The translations under genes and the position numbers were made by a program. A DNA stretch of 64,000 bases from Ctenosaura bakeri (lineage: Eukaryota; Chordata; Lepidosauria; Squamata; Iguanidae): positions 248,001 through 312,000 of the forward strand of contig CAOLHI010001033.1 of NCBI GenBank assembly GCA_948474755.1, in the 5' to 3' direction. A model generated the notes under the pieces. It was given only the letters and a program-made list of their open reading frames with translations. It was not told the origin of the DNA and made no database searches. Positions 13,301 to 23,104 of the stretch are shown here, piece after piece; position 1 is the first letter of the stretch, and every line of letters starts with the position of its first letter.

Positions 13301-16300
13301 TTTCTTCTTCCTCCTAGGTGGAAGACAATCCAAATATGCCGTGAATGCCTTTGAAGTCTTTGACACAGAGACCAGATCTTGGACAAAATTTCCCAATGTC
13401 CCCAGCAAAAGGGCTTTCTCCAGCTTTGTCTGCACAGAGAATAAAATCTTTAGCCTTGGGGGGTTACGGCAGGGCAGGTTATACCGTCAACCTAAATTCA
13501 TGAAGAACGTGGATGTGTTTGACATTGAGCAAGGTGAGTTCTTTCAGGGTGTCCCTCCATTTTTCACTATTGTTGCTGTTGTTTTGTATCTTCAAGTGGT
13601 TTCTGACTTATGTTGACCCCAAGGAAAACCAGTAACATGATTTTCTTGGCAAGATTAATTCAGAAGGAGTCTGCCATTGCCTTCCTCCTCCAACAGTGTG
13701 ATTTTCCCAAGGTCATCTCTGGGTTTCCGTGTCTCAGCAGGGATTCAAACCTTGGTCTCTCAGAATCCTAGTCTAATACTAGGTAGTATTGCAGTGGATA
13801 ACTAGTATCCAAAACTGCTTTACTGTGCTGATTCTACTACAATACTTTAAAATGGCAATATGGGGCACCGTTTAATAGCAGTAAATATCCACCCCTGAGT
13901 GAGGGTTTTTAGAATGAATCAAAATTTTGCAAATGTGTTCATGTTCAAAATGGAAAGATTTTTTTAAGAAAATGAATGTAGGAGAAATGAAAGCTCAGGG
14001 TTTGGAGTGTTTAGCTCTTAAAAGTCTGGAATTAGATCTCTGTGCATTCAACCATATTAGTGCTAACCCTAAATATGTCGTGTAGGTACAACATGCTAAG
14101 CACAGTTGTACCTATTCAGTTTGGCCACAGTCTGGTCTATATGGGGGAGAATATGATGATAGTGATGATAATTTGATTTCTTTTTATTTTTTAATAATCC
14201 ACTGAAATTCATAAAGGTTCTTCACATTCAGTAAAGAGGAAAAAAACTCCTTGAGGTTTAAATATATGAATATAGGGCAAAGCAAAATGCGAAGACCTCT
14301 CTGTTCCTATCCATTGCTGTTTCTGTTTTTATAGAGCTGGATGTATCTAACCAGGCTACATACTGACTCCCGAATATTAATGAAATCTTTCAGTCAATTT
14401 ATGCCATCAGTTTATGCATGTGTACTATAAAAGCTTTTCTACTTGTTTCAGGACAGTGAATGTCACTCAAGGACTACAGAAGCAAAAAGAGTAATAGCAA
14501 AATCTATGGGCCCTGTGTCAATGCCAGGCAAACCTGCTATTCCCACTGTACTCTGAAATCCTTCTGGGCTTTGTACTAAACTAATCTACATATGAATATG
14601 TATCCACTGTAAAAGGGAAACAGAAAAGACCTTTGTGAAAATAATGAGTCCAGGAGTCAGATTTAACCCAGTGAAAGACCTCTCCTTACATGGAGACAAA
14701 GGATTTGTGGGAAACCATGTCTTCTATGTACAATAACTAAAAGCTAGAAAAAAGAGCTCTTATCTTCCACTAATGCTTTCTTTCCCACCTGGTACATTTG
14801 AGAGGATTTCAGCCCACAGATCCTAATTTTTCCAGCAACCATGGTTGCTGATGGGGGCTGATGGGAGTGGCAGTCCAGTCTGATGTCTGATTATGATTTG
14901 GCAGATTGTTGTTGTAGTGTGCCTTTAAATCATTTCTGACTTATGATGGCCATAAGGCAAATCTATGATGGGGTTTTCTGGGGACTGAGAATGTGTATCA
15001 TGCCCAAGCTCACCCTGTGGGTTTCTGTGGCCAAAGGGGAAATGGAACCCTAATCTCCAGGGTTGTAGTCTGATGCTCAAACCACTACACCAATTCCTGT
15101 ACTAGTATCAAATACAATAATGTAGCTATGGTTGAGCAGCATTGATGAGACAGAATCAGATTATGCATTTTTGAGCTGGCTGCTCAGGGCCTAGCTTCAG
15201 ATCTAAGGGGAGCTTGGGGAGATTCTCCTCTGATGTCCACCCCATTGGTGACCTTGAGTACTTATCCCAGCAAACTGGACCCCTTCAAGCAGTGATGTAA
15301 GCTCAAGGTGATTGACTTGGACTCAAGTCAGATATAAATCACTTCAATGACTTTACTTGATCTTGAATAGACAATAAATGATGCACTGACTCAACTCGAC
15401 TTGTGACTTGTATATTTTTAGTGATTGACTTGCTGCTGTTGGTTCAGTAACATAACACATGCATCCAGAATGAGGAATCCAGCTTTGAAGAATACTTCCA
15501 TTTCTGTTTGCCTACTGGTCACAAGATGATGTATCTCAAGCCCAAAGTTTGGGCACATTTCTCAGAGGGGAACAGCAATGGGTTTAGGCAATGGGTTTGA
15601 AGTGGGGATAAGGTCTGCTCAGCAGCCTATCCCCAATGCATATCAGAGGAACCTTGCCCCCAGAACGCAGGGTGTGTTTGTCAGAGGCGAACAGAAAATG
15701 TGTTAGGCTTGAGAAGGCAGGATCCTTATTTTTTAAGCTTTTTAAGCTTCAGTAATGGGGAGTAAGCAAGATCCTATTCCCCACTTCTGAAAAAAGCCTT
15801 CAACTTTGGAAATGGGAAGTAAGAAGAATCCTATTCCCCACTTCTGAAGCTGCAAATGAGAAAAAAAAAGTGGAGGGCTGACTCTACTTAAATGGTTAAA
15901 ACTGACTTTCTTTGATTCTGTCCAGAAATTCTGAAATATAGGTTGGGGTATAAAGTAGGTCCCTAGACTTGAGACTTGATTAGAAATTATCTTGTAAGGA
16001 CTTGAGACTTGATTTGAGATTTGAAGATAAAGACTTGAAACTTGACTTGAGATTTGGAGCAAAAAACTTAAATATATCCCTGCCTTCAAGAGCTTACTAG
16101 GGCCATTTCTGCACCACACTGTTTTAATGCTATTATTCTACTTTCAATGTCCTGTGGAATTCTGGGGTTTGTAGTTTACTGAGGCCAAAGAGCTCTCTGG
16201 CTGAGAATTCTAAATGTCCCTCCCTAAACTGCAAACCCCAGGATTCCATAGGATGTTGAAAGTGGAGTAATAGCACTATAACAGTGTAGTGCAGAAGCGG

Positions 16301-16531
16301 TCTAGGTTGGAGGTGTGTGGCCATCCAACAGCTGACACCAGGTGGCTTGACTATGCTATCACCATATTAATTACCCATATGGCATTGCATTCTGGTAGAA
16401 TTAGATTGAGTTCAGTCATGTAAGTTTAGTTCTCCTCCCTGCACCAAGTGAATAAAGAAGAGGGGCTGACCAAACCTATCATCAGTAGAGGTGGATCCTG
16501 CTGAAGTTCTAGGGGCTTGACATTTGCCTGT

Positions 16532-16622
<91 letters not shown>

Positions 16623-19600
16623 TCTATTCCGCCTCTCCACATGGATTGAGGCAGTGAACAACATTAAATACATTAATACATTAAAAAACATACCCAATCC
16701 TCCCCACCCACCAATCCACCTAAAACCAACCCCCTAAAACACACAACAATCAATCAACTATTAAAGGAACAGCAAGGCAATTGATGGGAGGCAATGGAAA
16801 TGCTAGTCTTGGAAGGCATGTATACTTGAAGCTGTTACCAGGCCTGCCACTGTTCAATCATGTGTGCCAAATATTTGTGTGATAAAAGTATGATATTGTT
16901 GCAGTCAGACAGACATACTCAATTCTTCTCCTGTTAATTTGCAGATACAAACAAGGCTGATAGAACAATAGTGTGGGGGGAGAAATCACACTTATGTAAC
17001 ACATGATCTGGTTAATTTTCAGGAGGCTGGATGAAGACTGAGCATTCTTTCTTTCTGAAGAAACGGCGGGCAGATTTCACAGCTGGTTACTTGAAAGGAA
17101 GAATTGTAGTAGCTGGAGGATTAGGTGAGGATGATTTTTGTCCTTCTATGGCATACCCTTCAACTGGAGACAGCCCCAATTAATTCTCTGCCGTTCCACT
17201 TTTTCATTCGCTTTTAAAATGTCCCAGTTTCTCTCCTTTCCCTCTTTGTTCTCAGCTTATTTCAGTTGCTGCAAACTAAGTTCAAAGTACAAAGGTAGTT
17301 TCCACACAACTCACTGGGAGGGAGAGGAGAGGAAAGAATGAGGTGGACTCTCACTGTTCCCAATAGACTGAGGGAAAAGCAAACTGTTGCAGCCTTTCCT
17401 AGCTTCTGTGTTATTCCTCCTTAGTATCTTTTGCCATTTTGATGACACTTTGTTGTTGCTTGGTCACATGTCTCCCAGTTTTCATCTGTGAAATGTTGGA
17501 AGGTATGCTTTGCTTATGGAACCAAATTTTGATAAAATTACTACTGCTATTCTCCTCAGTCCAACCTCATTCCCATCCTCACTTTGGGAACATTTTTCTG
17601 AGCCAGTGTGGAAATCAATTGGGCAGGCAAAGCATAGTGCTAACACAGAGTCTGTGGGCAATACATGGCTCTCTGGATCTTGTCATTGTCAGACTGCATC
17701 TCCTATAAACTTTAGCCAACATAGGTAGTGGTGAGGGATTAGGGGAGTTGCAGTCCAACAAGATTGGAAAGGACATATGCTTTGCACCCCTGAAACATGG
17801 TTTTAGTGACCTGTATAATTCCATTCTAGGCACAAAAGGGCAAAATGCTATCCCACACTAGAAAGTGGGTCACTGTAGTATGAACAGTTTGACCTAAATC
17901 CAGTGGTTGGTCCCAATTAAAGCAGACCAGTTGAATTAGTAGATATTATGTAACATAAGCATTAACCAACCAAATTCTCATCAATTCAGAGGTTCTGCTT
18001 TGTTGGGACTAAAAATTGGACTTAGGCCTCTGCAGGTAAAAGCCTTTTAAGATTTACGAACTGCACTGTTCTAAATATAAATTTAGACTAAATATAAATT
18101 TATATACATGTGTTGGGGGGGATGGATATTGAAATGAAGTGGTCATAAACCAGAATAGAAATGGGGACGTAACATTAACTGAAATGTGAAAAACAAATAA
18201 AGCACATACATTCATAAACTTATAATACATTATGAATACAAGACAGCTGAAGGATCTAATGGAGTGCCATAAATGCATGCACGTGTGTGCATCTGCGCAT
18301 ACACACACACACACATTTTTGTAGCCTTGAATACTTACACAATCTAGAATCAACTTGATTTCCTTTCTGTACTAAGAAAGCCAGCAATCATCTGGGCCTT
18401 AGAAATGTTTTAATTGTGCCTGTGTTCTTCTTAGAGTTGAGGAGACAAAAACTGACTTTTTTGAAAATGGATCTCTTTCTTCAATATGGGAAGCAACCAG
18501 TTATCTCTCCCACTCAGAGAAAATACCCACACTGGCAGGACAACTGCTTTAACTTGCTATGGCACCTGAACCCATCTCACTTCAGCAACCCACATATTTT
18601 ATAACTTTGTGAAACTGCTGAGAATTATTTCATAAAATTTCCTAGCCACATCAAAGAATTGCAGTTCCCAGGATTCCTTCATTGGGAGCTGGAGACAAAC
18701 TAACATCCTAACTTTCTATTAAAATTATTTTCTAAGTGCATGCTGCTGGTTTATTCCTATTTTGTTTTTAAGCAAGTTTAAATTGTAGTGCAGACTACAA
18801 TTAAGTTTAAATTGTAGTGCAGACTACAAAGGTAATATTCAAAGAGATACAAGGTATCTCTTTAAATCAATGGATCTTACATAAGTATTGATTTACTGAG
18901 TTCCCAGTGATTCAGTAGATCTACAGTCCTCCCTCCACATTTGCAGGTTGGACCTTTGTGAATCTGATTATTTGCAAGGCACACATATTCCTTCTCTGCT
19001 CCCATTCTCCTCCTCCCATTCCCTTGTGTTTTGCCAGGAGCAGTGGAGGAATGCAAGTGCCTGGACAAAAGGCAAAGAAGTTGGGGGGGCATGTGCACGC
19101 CTTCCTTCTCCCCTCTAGATCTCCTCCTCCCATTCCCTTGTCTCTCACCCCAGCACTGAGAACTTGCACCAGGGCAACAGGCAAGGGAATCGAGGGGAGA
19201 GAGCCTTGCGTGAGCCTTCCTTCTGGAGCTTCCCTTCCCATTCCCTTGCCTCTGGCCCCAGTGTGCAAAAGGAAAGGAAAAGGGAGGGAGGAGTCCTGAA
19301 AGGGAATGAAAGGCGGATTGCGGGGGGGGGTTATTTGCCATTTTTCTATTTTTGTGAGAGTTCTGAACCCCAAATCCTCACAAAAGCAGAAGGGCCATTG
19401 CATTTCAGCTTGGACTACTAAAAGAATTGGATTTAAGCCTTAAGTGTTCTGTGCATTTTCTCTCTCTTTGTATAGCTTTATCTCTGTACGTCTCTCCATC
19501 TCTGTTTCCCCTGCCTTTAGGAAACCAACCAACTGTTCTGGAATCAGCCGAGGCCTTTCATCCTGAGAAGAATAAATGGGAGGGTCTACCTCCTATGCCC

Positions 19601-19714
19601 ACCCCACGATGTGCCTGCTCCAACATTGTGGTAAAAAACTGTCTTCTGGCTGTAGGTGGAGTGAACCAGGGCCTGAGTGATGCAGTGGAAGCTCTCTGTG
19701 TCTCTGACTCCTAA
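954..19714 (+). CDS. KLHDC8A: KLHDC8A, kelch domain-containing protein 8A (five spliced coding exons)
   Basis: Joining 954-1329, 6339-6503, 13318-13533, 17023-17124 and 19521-19714 gives 1053 nt, i.e. 350 residues plus stop, which is the length I know for vertebrate KLHDC8A. The protein starts [12 protein letters not shown] and ends VEALCVSDS, both recognisable family ends. Seven diglycine motifs (AIGGC, VIGGV, AAGGM, VLGGR, SLGGL, VAGGL, AVGGV) with following Tyr/Trp positions indicate a seven-bladed kelch beta-propeller filling the whole chain. There is no BTB or BACK domain, so it is not a KLHL-type Cullin-3 adaptor by sequence. No signal peptide or membrane segment is visible, so it is probably an intracellular protein-interaction scaffold; its exact partners are not deducible here. 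All introns are phase 1. KLHDC8B is the close paralogue, but the C-terminus and overall identity fit 8A better. Confidence 0.95.
2112..4100 (-). pseudogene. CR1 ORF2 (endonuclease-reverse transcriptase) remnant
   Basis: Broken frames on the minus strand give RT fragments such as [20 protein letters not shown] and [11 protein letters not shown] (2908-3129), and the post-RT region with [18 protein letters not shown] (2221-2442). Upstream pieces (about 3600-3900) match an AP-type endonuclease, with a GDFN-like motif. Multiple stops make it inactive. The family's role is target-primed reverse transcription. Confidence 0.8.
4700..5240 (-). pseudogene. CR1 ORF1-like remnant
   Basis: Two overlapping minus-strand frames (5242-4982 and 5148-4720) cover this stretch. 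The first includes a cysteine pair followed by [18 protein letters not shown], similar to the Cys-finger plus short coiled coil in CR1-group ORF1 proteins. The function would be nucleic-acid binding in the retrotransposition RNP. The frame is broken and there is a short tandem duplication at about 5148-5180. Confidence 0.5.
5497..5616. repeat. Short imperfect-palindrome repeat, family D
   Basis: It contains the paired phrases 'ggaatcatgtggccctcc' and 'gggagttatagtccagtg', and near its right end 'gacatgattcccac', an inverted echo of its left end. Similar 70-110 bp segments recur near 8600-8712, 14815-14880, 36594-36692, 51768-51850 and 61193-61310. It is probably a small non-autonomous DNA element; class unassigned. 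Confidence 0.4.
6339..6503 (+). CDS. KLHDC8A: KLHDC8A coding exon 2
   Basis: The exon begins after CTTTTCCAG (6330-6338) and ends before GTAAGA at 6504. It encodes residues 126-180, from [11 protein letters not shown] to KIYVLG, covering blade 3 and the start of blade 4. Its length of 165 nt is divisible by three and both edges are phase 1, so skipping it would keep the frame but remove one propeller blade. Confidence 0.93.
7048..7247. mobile_element. Hairpin MITE, family A copy 1 (PIF/Harbinger-like)
   Basis: Ends are GGCCATTTCC and GAAATGGCC inside direct TTA repeats, giving a 3-bp target duplication. The two halves are near-perfect inverted copies (GTTATAGTGCTATTATTCCA versus GGAGTAATAGCACTATAAC). 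It carries no coding sequence. TWA-type 3-bp target sites point to PIF/Harbinger mobilisation; that class assignment is inference. It is inserted into the L2 remnant. Confidence 0.75.
7730..8112. mobile_element. Tigger/pogo-like non-autonomous DNA transposon, copy 1
   Basis: The left end (CAGTTAGCCCTCTGCATTTG) and right end (CATAGCGAATGTGGAGAG) are inverted relatives. The interior holds a second inverted repeat, with 'ccatttttaatagggatt' mirrored by 'ccctattaaaaatgg'. A second copy of almost the same sequence is at 47504-47893. TA-flanked CAGT-type ends and the 'cctccgcatttg' theme fit pogo/Tigger MITEs. No transposase frame is present. Confidence 0.6.
8598..8712. repeat. Family D short palindromic repeat
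   Basis: It starts near 'ggattgtgcagccctccaca' and ends near 'ggaggaccacacaatcctc', an inverted pair. It resembles the segments at 5497-5616 and 36594-36692. There is no coding content. Confidence 0.35.
8733..9100 (-). mobile_element. Interspersed repeat family B, copy 1
   Basis: It is homologous, in reverse orientation, to 17151-17509 and part of 43385-43592. The ends are inverted: 'tataccttccaacatttcac' at the left and 'gagggtatgc' at the right. The interior shares 'agagaaactgggacctttt' and 'gcaaactatttttgcacttt' with the other copies. It looks like a non-autonomous DNA transposon of about 370 bp. No superfamily can be assigned by eye. Confidence 0.55.
9110..13317 (+). other. KLHDC8A intron 2, distal part: no gene seen
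   Basis: Apart from short A/T runs, an alternating purine-pyrimidine tract at 9717-9740 and a short tandem duplication at 12967-13003, I see no conserved frame, RNA gene or recognisable repeat end in this 4.2 kb of AT-rich intronic sequence. Open frames here are short and low-complexity. Confidence 0.5.
12967..13004. repeat. Direct tandem duplication of about 19 bp
   Basis: The phrase 'tttgtctattggcagtca' occurs twice back to back. It is a simple intronic duplication. Confidence 0.8.
13318..13533 (+). CDS. KLHDC8A: KLHDC8A coding exon 3
   Basis: A long pyrimidine tract ending TCCTCCTAG (13317) precedes GTGGAAGACAA, which completes the GG of the fourth diglycine motif. The donor is CAAG|GTGAGT at 13534. 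It encodes residues 181-252, with [16 protein letters not shown] recognisable. The 216 nt are phase 1 on both sides. Confidence 0.93.
13565..13800 (-). mobile_element. tRNA-derived SINE with CAA-type tail (minus strand)
   Basis: Read on the minus strand it has a B-box-like GGTTTGAATCCC, then a body with 'gccattgccttcc'-type sequence, and a tail ending in repeated CAA (TTGTTGCTGTTGTTTTG on the plus strand at 13571-13587). Related copies are at 14905-15100, 44755-44945, 52595-52790, 55885-56135 and 57195-57395. It lies in intron 3. Confidence 0.6.
14905..15100 (-). mobile_element. tRNA-derived SINE with CAA tail (minus strand)
   Basis: The plus strand begins 'ttgttgttgtagtgtgcctt' and 'catttctgacttatgatggc', the reverse of the shared SINE tail ('gtcataagtcagaaatg' then CAA repeats). 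It ends with the reverse of the tRNA-like head ('gtttgagcatcagactacaa'). A B-box-like GGTTCCATTTCC is visible on the minus strand. Confidence 0.65.
16101..16302. mobile_element. Hairpin MITE, family A copy 2
   Basis: It starts GGCCATTTCTGCACC and ends GTGCAGAAGCGGTC. The halves mirror each other through 'caatgtcctgtggaattctg' and 'ccataggatgttgaaagtgg'. There is no coding sequence. It lies in KLHDC8A intron 3. Confidence 0.7.
16532..16740. repeat. Inverted AAT/ATT microsatellite next to a SINE/LINE 3' end
   Basis: About 15 AAT units (16532-16580) are followed directly by about 12 ATT units (16586-16625), giving a self-complementary stretch. It is followed by 'ttctattccgcctctccaca' and 'ggattgaggcagtgaacaac', which matches the 3' part of the minus-strand SINE at 31852. 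The microsatellite therefore probably grew from a retroposon tail. Confidence 0.75.
17023..17124 (+). CDS. KLHDC8A: KLHDC8A coding exon 4
   Basis: The acceptor TTAATTTTCAG ends at 17022 and the donor TTAG|GTGAGG starts at 17125. The exon encodes residues 253-286, including [11 protein letters not shown] and the VAGGLG diglycine motif. It is 102 nt, phase 1 on both sides. It is too short to stand out as an open frame and was placed by homology plus splice sites. A MITE-like repeat begins only 26 nt after the donor. Confidence 0.92.
17151..17509 (+). mobile_element. Interspersed repeat family B, copy 2
   Basis: Ends are GCATACCCTTCAAC and GTTGGAAGGTATGC, an inverted pair of about 14 bp. The interior ('tcccagtttctctcctttcc', 'cttatttcagttgctgcaaa') matches copies at 8733-9100 (inverted) and 43385-43592. 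It starts 26 bp downstream of the exon 4 donor of KLHDC8A. Confidence 0.6.
18775..18829. repeat. Tandem duplication of about 27 bp
   Basis: 'gtttaaattgtagtgcagac' plus 'tacaa' occurs twice in succession in intron 4. Immediately downstream, AAAGAGATACAAGGTATCTCTTT forms a short hairpin (18840-18862). Confidence 0.8.
18923..19405. mobile_element. Possible Tigger/pogo-like element, copy 3 (diverged)
   Basis: The left end 'tacagtcctccctccacatt' resembles the left ends at 7730 and 47504, including TA then CAGT. The right part ('cctcacaaaagcagaagggc') is a weak inverted match. The interior is purine- or pyrimidine-rich with repeated 'ctcctcccattcccttg' phrases and has no transposase. It ends about 115 nt before KLHDC8A exon 5. 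Confidence 0.4.
19521..19714 (+). CDS. KLHDC8A: KLHDC8A terminal coding exon 5
   Basis: The acceptor CCCCTGCCTTTAG ends at 19520. The exon encodes residues 287-350, from [19 protein letters not shown] through [21 protein letters not shown], then TAA at 19712-19714. The open frame upstream of 19521 (from 19427) is intronic and not homologous. This exon closes the seventh kelch blade. Confidence 0.94.
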
Positions 19715-21810
19715 CTGGCCTGTCTCCAGACACTCCCTGTATGAAGGGCCTACACAAGCACCTGAGAAAGTCATCACTCTGTAGTTCCGAGTGTTGGGTC
19801 ACTACTACTTAACACAGGAAGAGTTGACACCTTCTGTACACCATACATCCCATTCTGCTGCCTTCCTGTAACTCCCTTCACTCTGTATTTTGGGGAAGGC
19901 CCCTTCTTGCCTTATGTAACTGTAGTTTTGTGGCTCTGTCAGCTAACAGAGGCGCTGACACTTGTGGCGATGTCGTCTTGGCAAGTATCACTGAGATGCA
20001 CCACTTGATGAATCTAGAGTCACTTCCCCCTGTCAAATCTGAGCAGCTGAGGAACATGCCAGCTTTACCATAAAGCAGCAGAAGTTTATCACACAAGGTG
20101 GGCTGTTTCAGCTAAGGATTAGAAGGAGCATCCGCTATAAACTGTGTGAGGCCATTTTGCCTTCCTCCATAGTACTATGTGTGAAAGATGCCGGTTGAGT
20201 GAAGCATAAGGGACTCTGCTGGGTTCTTCGCAGGTTAACCATGGAAACAAAGAAAAGAATGAATCCCACAGAGCTAGAGATTGCACTTCCAATGCTCCTT
20301 GAAATGCTGTCCTGATAGTGATGGACTCTTAATTTCTTTCTATGGAAGCCCTGCAGCAGTGCACTGCCCCAGACATTGCCTGCTGTGACATTAGATTCAA
20401 AGCATATGGAATGGATTTCCAAGATGCTTCCTAGCCATACAGCTAGTTGGATGGTGAGCCACGTCCATCTGTGGGAGAGCAAGTAACCTCATGCCTTGAT
20501 TGACTGTTCCAGCAATTAGCGTTGCATATTGCCTATGCTGGAAGGTTAAAAGCTAAAGAGAAAGAAATCAATGCGTGTGGAGAAGAATGCCTTCATGCAA
20601 GGGATTGAGATTTTAGCCTCTGCAGTGTGAGTGTGCACACCCACACACAGACATATGAGTGAACAAGCACACACATGCACACACAATGCACACACACACA
20701 TTCCATGTTATTCATATTCATTGTTTTGATTGAGTCCATGGCACACTAGGGGGCATTTGCAAAACCTGAACAGAGCATAATGTAGCCAGTGTTTGTGAAA
20801 CAAAAATGTTCTGGATCCAACTCATAACAGTTTTCTCTGAGGTCATGCCAGCAAAGAAGTTTGGTGCAGTCTTGCCTGCTATTTTTATTGTTTTTCACAT
20901 GTGCACACACAGATACATGCGCGCGCACACACACACTCCTTCTTTACTTCAGCCAGGAGGCTGAAATTGTCACTGTTGTCAAATTATGTATGGTGCATCA
21001 GTTTAAGTTTTGTTGATTTATTAGAAAGTAGCACAATTAAAAACCATGTTTTGTTGTTAACCTGAGTGCTCACTTCAGTGACGAGGGACCAAAAGAAAGG
21101 TGTATGTTCCAAAGAGACTCAAAATGCTATGATTGTGCTTTCTTTTTAGCAGATGTTCCTCTGCAGCCTTCCAGTGTATCCAGTGCTGGTAGGGTACAGG
21201 CACCATTTGCCTGCTCAATAGTGGATGCTGTTGCCTCTTCCTCCTCTTGCTGTTGCACAGCGCTCTCAGCCAGTTCCGTGATATGCACTTTGCACTTTGT
21301 TTCCCAAACATATCAAAAAGGCAGGTCAACAAGTGCAAGAATGCAGAGGGTATTCATGGTGGCACGCTTACTTGTCCTTCACTGGTGCCAAAGCCTTTTC
21401 CTCCTTGTGCTTGGAAAGAAAGTGCCCTGCATCTTCGGAAGCCAACCACGGAATGCTTCATTTCCCAACTGGAGGAGGGAAAGAAGGAAGGAGCGGCAAC
21501 AGAGAGGCAGCCCCTGCTTGCAAACTGGCGGTATTGGATTTGCCATTAGACTATGTACATTAAAATTCTTTTTCCTTTGCCATACAAATCATAAAACACT
21601 TGACAAATATATAACCACTGAAAGCAGCAATTACAAATATAACAAATATGTTAAGCAGGGTTATCAATCACATAAAACCCTTTACATAAGGACATTGTAA
21701 CAGTCATCCAATGGCATCTTTGCAAATTTGCCCAGATTTTCAGAAGAGAAACCTTGCATATTTTATGGTCTGAAATTAATTAAAATAAAAGTTATATAAG
21801 TGATGGTGTT
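19715..21810 (+). other. KLHDC8A: KLHDC8A 3' UTR
   Basis: Sequence from the stop codon to the predicted cleavage region downstream of AATAAA at 21784. It is largely free of recognisable transposons, unlike the introns, which fits purifying selection on a long 3' UTR. It contains CA/TG-rich tracts near 20630-20700 and 20895-20935. An open frame of 198 codons at 21104 has cysteine- and serine-rich, low-complexity content and no recognisable domain, and is treated as chance. The 3' boundary is inferred, not seen. Confidence 0.55.
20628..20940. repeat. CA/TG-rich alternating tracts in the KLHDC8A 3' UTR
   Basis: Clusters such as CACACACATGCACACACAAT (about 20670-20690) and ATGCGCGCGCACACACACAC (about 20917-20936) are alternating purine-pyrimidine. 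Such DNA can form Z-DNA, and CA-rich RNA is a known binding context for hnRNP L. A role here is inference. Confidence 0.6.
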
Positions 21811-21820
21811 GTGGTGTTTT
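21784..21820 (+). terminator. KLHDC8A: Predicted poly(A) signal and downstream GT-rich element for KLHDC8A
   Basis: AATAAA at 21784-21789 is followed after about 12 nt by a TG-rich run (TGATGGTGTTGTGGTG), the usual arrangement for cleavage and polyadenylation. An ATTAAA variant at 21559 is a possible upstream alternative. Confidence 0.5.
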
Positions 21821-22550
21821 TAAGGAAAGAACATGCTTGTTATTTTGAGCCTCTTTTGAATGGACAGCTGTCTTGGATATTAGTCTCCAGTTTCAGATGA
21901 AGCAAAGGGAAGAGGAATAAAAATTATCAGTGGAAAACAGTTCAGAGCTTTCCATAAGCATAGAAAGGGTCTTTCTGGGTGCCAATACAAGTTCTTTCTA
22001 TCCTCGGGCAATTCTCCATTCCTCTGACTTTTTCTCCCCGTTGAATTTGTACGTTCATGAGAAAACAACAGCTAGAACCTGATATATTCAGCCTGAACAA
22101 GATTTTATGAATATCAAGCTCAAATGGGTTGAAGGGTCAGATCTTGTCCAGGAGACCCCAAAGACCACCTATAATTTTTTCACTAGACATTGCCTGTAAC
22201 ATTTCAGTTTTTAAAAATGTGCTGCTTCCAAATTAACTCAGTGGTGAGCCATCAATTCTCCTTAAGACAGACTATAGCAGGTGCATCCAGACTGACTGAA
22301 AAGTACCAGATTTGTTCTGTACTTTCCAATTTTATACTGGGTTACAATAAACTAACCTGGGGAGCTGGTCTCTGATTGTACCAGGAGTTGACACACAGTA
22401 TTCTACGATAAACAAAACATGTATGGATGTCCAAAATAAAATAGCAAAGAACAGGAACAAAAGCTGGGATGTTCTGATCTTTGTAATCAATCTGGATGTG
22501 CCCACAGACTAAGAGTAGAATCTTAAGAATATACATAGTACTTAGACATA

Positions 22551-22983
22551 GGCCATTTCCGCACGGGGCGAGGGAATCGCACCGTGCCGGTACTTACTGG
22601 ATTTCTTGACTCCACGCTTGGGTCCAGGCTGGTCCGGAGCAGTGCATGGCCGCCGCTCCGCACCAAAGGAGACGAAAATGGGGTTTTTGGTTGGTCGAGG
22701 CTCTCCACCAACCGCTAAAGTGGGAGCCTAAAGCCCGCCCCCAGCCGATCGCATGCTCGCACTGGTGCGAGCCTGCAAATTCCACCAGAGCGCGGGCAGG
22801 GGTGACACGCCCCCGTGCTTTTGAAAGACCTGTTTCAAGCAGTCTTTAAAAAGGGCCGCTGGACAACCACTTCGGGTTGTTCCGGAGTGGGCTGAGTGGG
22901 CTGAGGTGGGGGACTACCAGGGGAGCCCGCTCCCAGGTACAGACATCCTCCCGGAAAAATTTGAAGCCCGTGTGGAAATGGCC
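22551..22983. mobile_element. CpG-rich DNA transposon sharing family A termini
   Basis: It begins GGCCATTTCCGCACGGG and ends CCGTGTGGAAATGGCC, flanked on both sides by ATA (3-bp target duplication). It is about 433 bp with a GC- and CpG-rich interior, in strong contrast with the AT-rich flanks. No transposase frame is evident. It is a longer, non-hairpin relative of the family A MITEs, probably PIF/Harbinger-like. Confidence 0.65.
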
Positions 22984-23104
22984 ATATATACAGTTTAAAT
23001 GTTTTTTCTAATGCAAGAACTGGGTGTATTTCTAGATTTCCCCCAAAGATTTCTCTAGTGCCAAACACTGGCACATTTTTACTGATGTAGTATAAGCTTT
23101 ATTG

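Noticed and set aside
16412..16697. Poly-Ile/Tyr and poly-Asn/Leu frames on the minus strand
   Set aside because: They are translations of the AAT/ATT microsatellite.
18877..19403. Minus-strand frames of 154 and 160 codons
   Set aside because: They lie in a purine-rich repeat-like stretch in KLHDC8A intron 4, with repeated 'caagggaatgggaggag'-type sequence and no domain.
21104..21700. 198-codon open frame in the KLHDC8A 3' UTR
   Set aside because: Low-complexity Ser/Cys content, no homology recognised, and located inside the predicted 3' UTR.
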